This document shows positions 4,950-5,625 of a stretch of 5,625 nucleotides of DNA, piece after piece. Source of the DNA: Faucicola sp032089155 (lineage in GTDB: Bacteria > Pseudomonadota > Gammaproteobacteria > Pseudomonadales > Moraxellaceae); NCBI GenBank assembly GCA_032089155.1, contig DAMDEV010000155.1, forward strand, positions 1-5,625, read 5' to 3'. A program made the position numbers and the translations under genes. The notes beneath the pieces were generated by a model, which saw only the letters and a list, made by a program, of their open reading frames with translations, had not been told where the DNA came from and did not search any database. Within the stretch, counting starts at the first letter, position 1, and each line of letters begins with the position of its first letter.

Positions 4950-5264
4950 TTAGCCGAGTGGCATGGCTATCCCAACAAGATTCGCGTGGATAATGGCAGT
5001 GAGTTTACCTCAACTATTTTCACAGATTGGGCGGCGGCTCATGGTATTTTGGTCGATTATATTAAACCTGGCTGTCCGTACCAAAATGCGTATATTGAAC
5101 GATTCAATCGTAGCTACCGAAATGAGGTTTTAGATTGTTATCTGTTCAATAATTTAAATGAGGTTAGACAATTAACGGATGAATGGATCAATGTTTATAA
5201 CCATGAACGACCGCATGATTCACTGGGTAATATGACACCTGCTGAGTATAAACAGGTGGCTTGA
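4950..5264 (+). pseudogene. 3' fragment of a second, different IS3-family transposase (OrfB)
   Basis: From TTA at 4950, just after an in-frame TAG (4947-4949), 104 codons read as the C-terminal third of an IS3-family OrfB: LAEWHGYPNKIRVDNGSEFT, DYIKPGCPYQNAYIERFNRS, YRNEVLDCYLF, then DEWINVYNHERPHDSLGNMTPAEYKQVA and TGA. The second catalytic Asp (DNGSEF) and the catalytic Glu (YIERFN) are present. The first Asp region, the HTH part and orfA are missing. The GTG at 4986-4988 is an internal Val codon of IRVDNG, not a start. The protein is clearly not the same transposase as the reverse-strand element at 3439-4386, which has NALAESVNGLYK at the matching place. It is an inactive remnant. Confidence 0.9.
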
Positions 5265-5270
5265 TGATTC

Positions 5271-5305
5271 TACTTAGATGTTGTTTTAAGTTTGGGGTAT
5301 TTACA
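5271..5305 (+). repeat. Candidate right end of the second IS3-family fragment
   Basis: After the orfB stop, the sequence TACTTAGATGTTG to GGGGTATTTACA ends at 5305 in ACA, at the distance expected for an IS3-family right inverted repeat. The left partner is absent from the window, so the exact end cannot be confirmed by pairing. Confidence 0.3.
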
Positions 5306-5343
5306 ATTTAAGCCTTCTTTTACCTTAATTTTTGATTTTATTT

Positions 5344-5351
5344 GTTATAAT
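5344..5351 (+). promoter_or_regulatory. Extended -10 promoter of the last small gene
   Basis: TATAAT (5346-5351) is a perfect -10 box. TGT directly before it includes the TG of the extended -10 motif, although the spacing is one base short of ideal (TG at 5343-5344, then T). No good -35 box is visible at 16-18 bases. Transcription from about 5358 would leave a leader of only about 16 bases before ATG 5374. The promoter also rules out the in-frame ATG at 5350, which overlaps the box. Confidence 0.55.
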
Positions 5352-5373
5352 GCAAAAAAATAAAGGGGGTGGT

Positions 5374-5577
5374 ATGGGGCAGTCTATTTTAGATCAGTTG
5401 AAGAGTTATGGAATTCCAATTCAATCACCTAATGAGCAAACTATTCATTCAGAATATTTGCCGACTGGACAATTATTAGAAATTTCTAATGGATACAGTT
5501 TTGAAAAATCTCTTTATTGTGATCAAGAGTGGAAGCTATACCATACACAAGTTTTAGCTTATTTGAAAAGTTGGTAG
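5374..5577 (+). CDS. Small uncharacterised protein (67 aa)
   Basis: I do not recognise this gene. I chose ATG 5374 because AAAGGGGGT (5362-5370) lies just upstream as a ribosome binding site and the in-frame ATG at 5350 overlaps the -10 box. The 67 residues begin MGQSILDQLKSYGIP and end LAYLKSW. The protein is soluble, with no signal peptide or membrane helix. It has a predicted N-terminal helix (3-11), a beta-like middle (EYLPTGQLLEISNGYSF) and a Trp/Tyr-rich C-terminal helix (QEWKLYHTQVLAYL). It is AT-rich. After the TAG at 5575-5577 the same frame stays open for 15 further codons (WFEKYAEKEIEKTTW) to TAA at the last base of the window. The gene may therefore be the shortened form of an 83-residue protein. 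It lies 69 bases past the putative end of the second IS3 fragment, so it may belong to the sequence into which that element had inserted. Confidence 0.6.
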   Translation: MGQSILDQLKSYGIPIQSPNEQTIHSEYLPTGQLLEISNGYSFEKSLYCDQEWKLYHTQVLAYLKSW

Positions 5578-5625
5578 TGGTTTGAAAAGTATGCTGAGAA
5601 AGAAATAGAAAAGACAACTTGGTAA

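Overview
The window reads as an accessory, plasmid-like stretch from an AT-rich gammaproteobacterium, most probably of the family Moraxellaceae (Psychrobacter, Moraxella or Acinetobacter type). This placement is an inference from base composition, codon use and the mixture of genes. No replication gene, rRNA, tRNA or CRISPR array is visible.

Bases 1-440 hold the 3' end of a probable mobilisation gene, with a second open frame overlapping it, closed by a strong hairpin that also terminates the facing gene. Bases 430-967 hold a reverse-strand XRE-type repressor with a coiled-coil tail. Its own promoter and a probable operator lie in the divergent intergenic region. Bases 968-1939 hold an EexN-type entry-exclusion lipoprotein followed by an unrecognised protein with one C-terminal membrane helix. 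Together these suggest a plasmid transfer/exclusion module.

Bases 1940-2653 hold a short 3' remnant of a Tn3-family transposase (reverse strand) and the leader of the next gene. Bases 2654-3335 hold an intact DUF4142 lipoprotein followed by two hairpin terminators.

Bases 3439-5305 are a graveyard of mobile DNA. A decayed, reverse-strand IS3-family element keeps its right-hand inverted repeat but has lost its left end. It is fused to a 5'-truncated aspartate/glutamate racemase gene. A second, different IS3-family transposase 3' end (forward strand) follows. The first IS3 transposase is broken by two single-base losses and by two insertions that share a palindromic core. That shared core is the least ordinary feature here. 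The window closes with a small unrecognised gene that has a good promoter and ribosome binding site, followed by an in-frame extension beyond its amber stop.

Intact genes are therefore the XRE regulator, the EexN lipoprotein, the membrane protein, the DUF4142 lipoprotein and probably the last small gene. All transposases and the racemase are fragments. I found no convincing complete new defence or mobile system.
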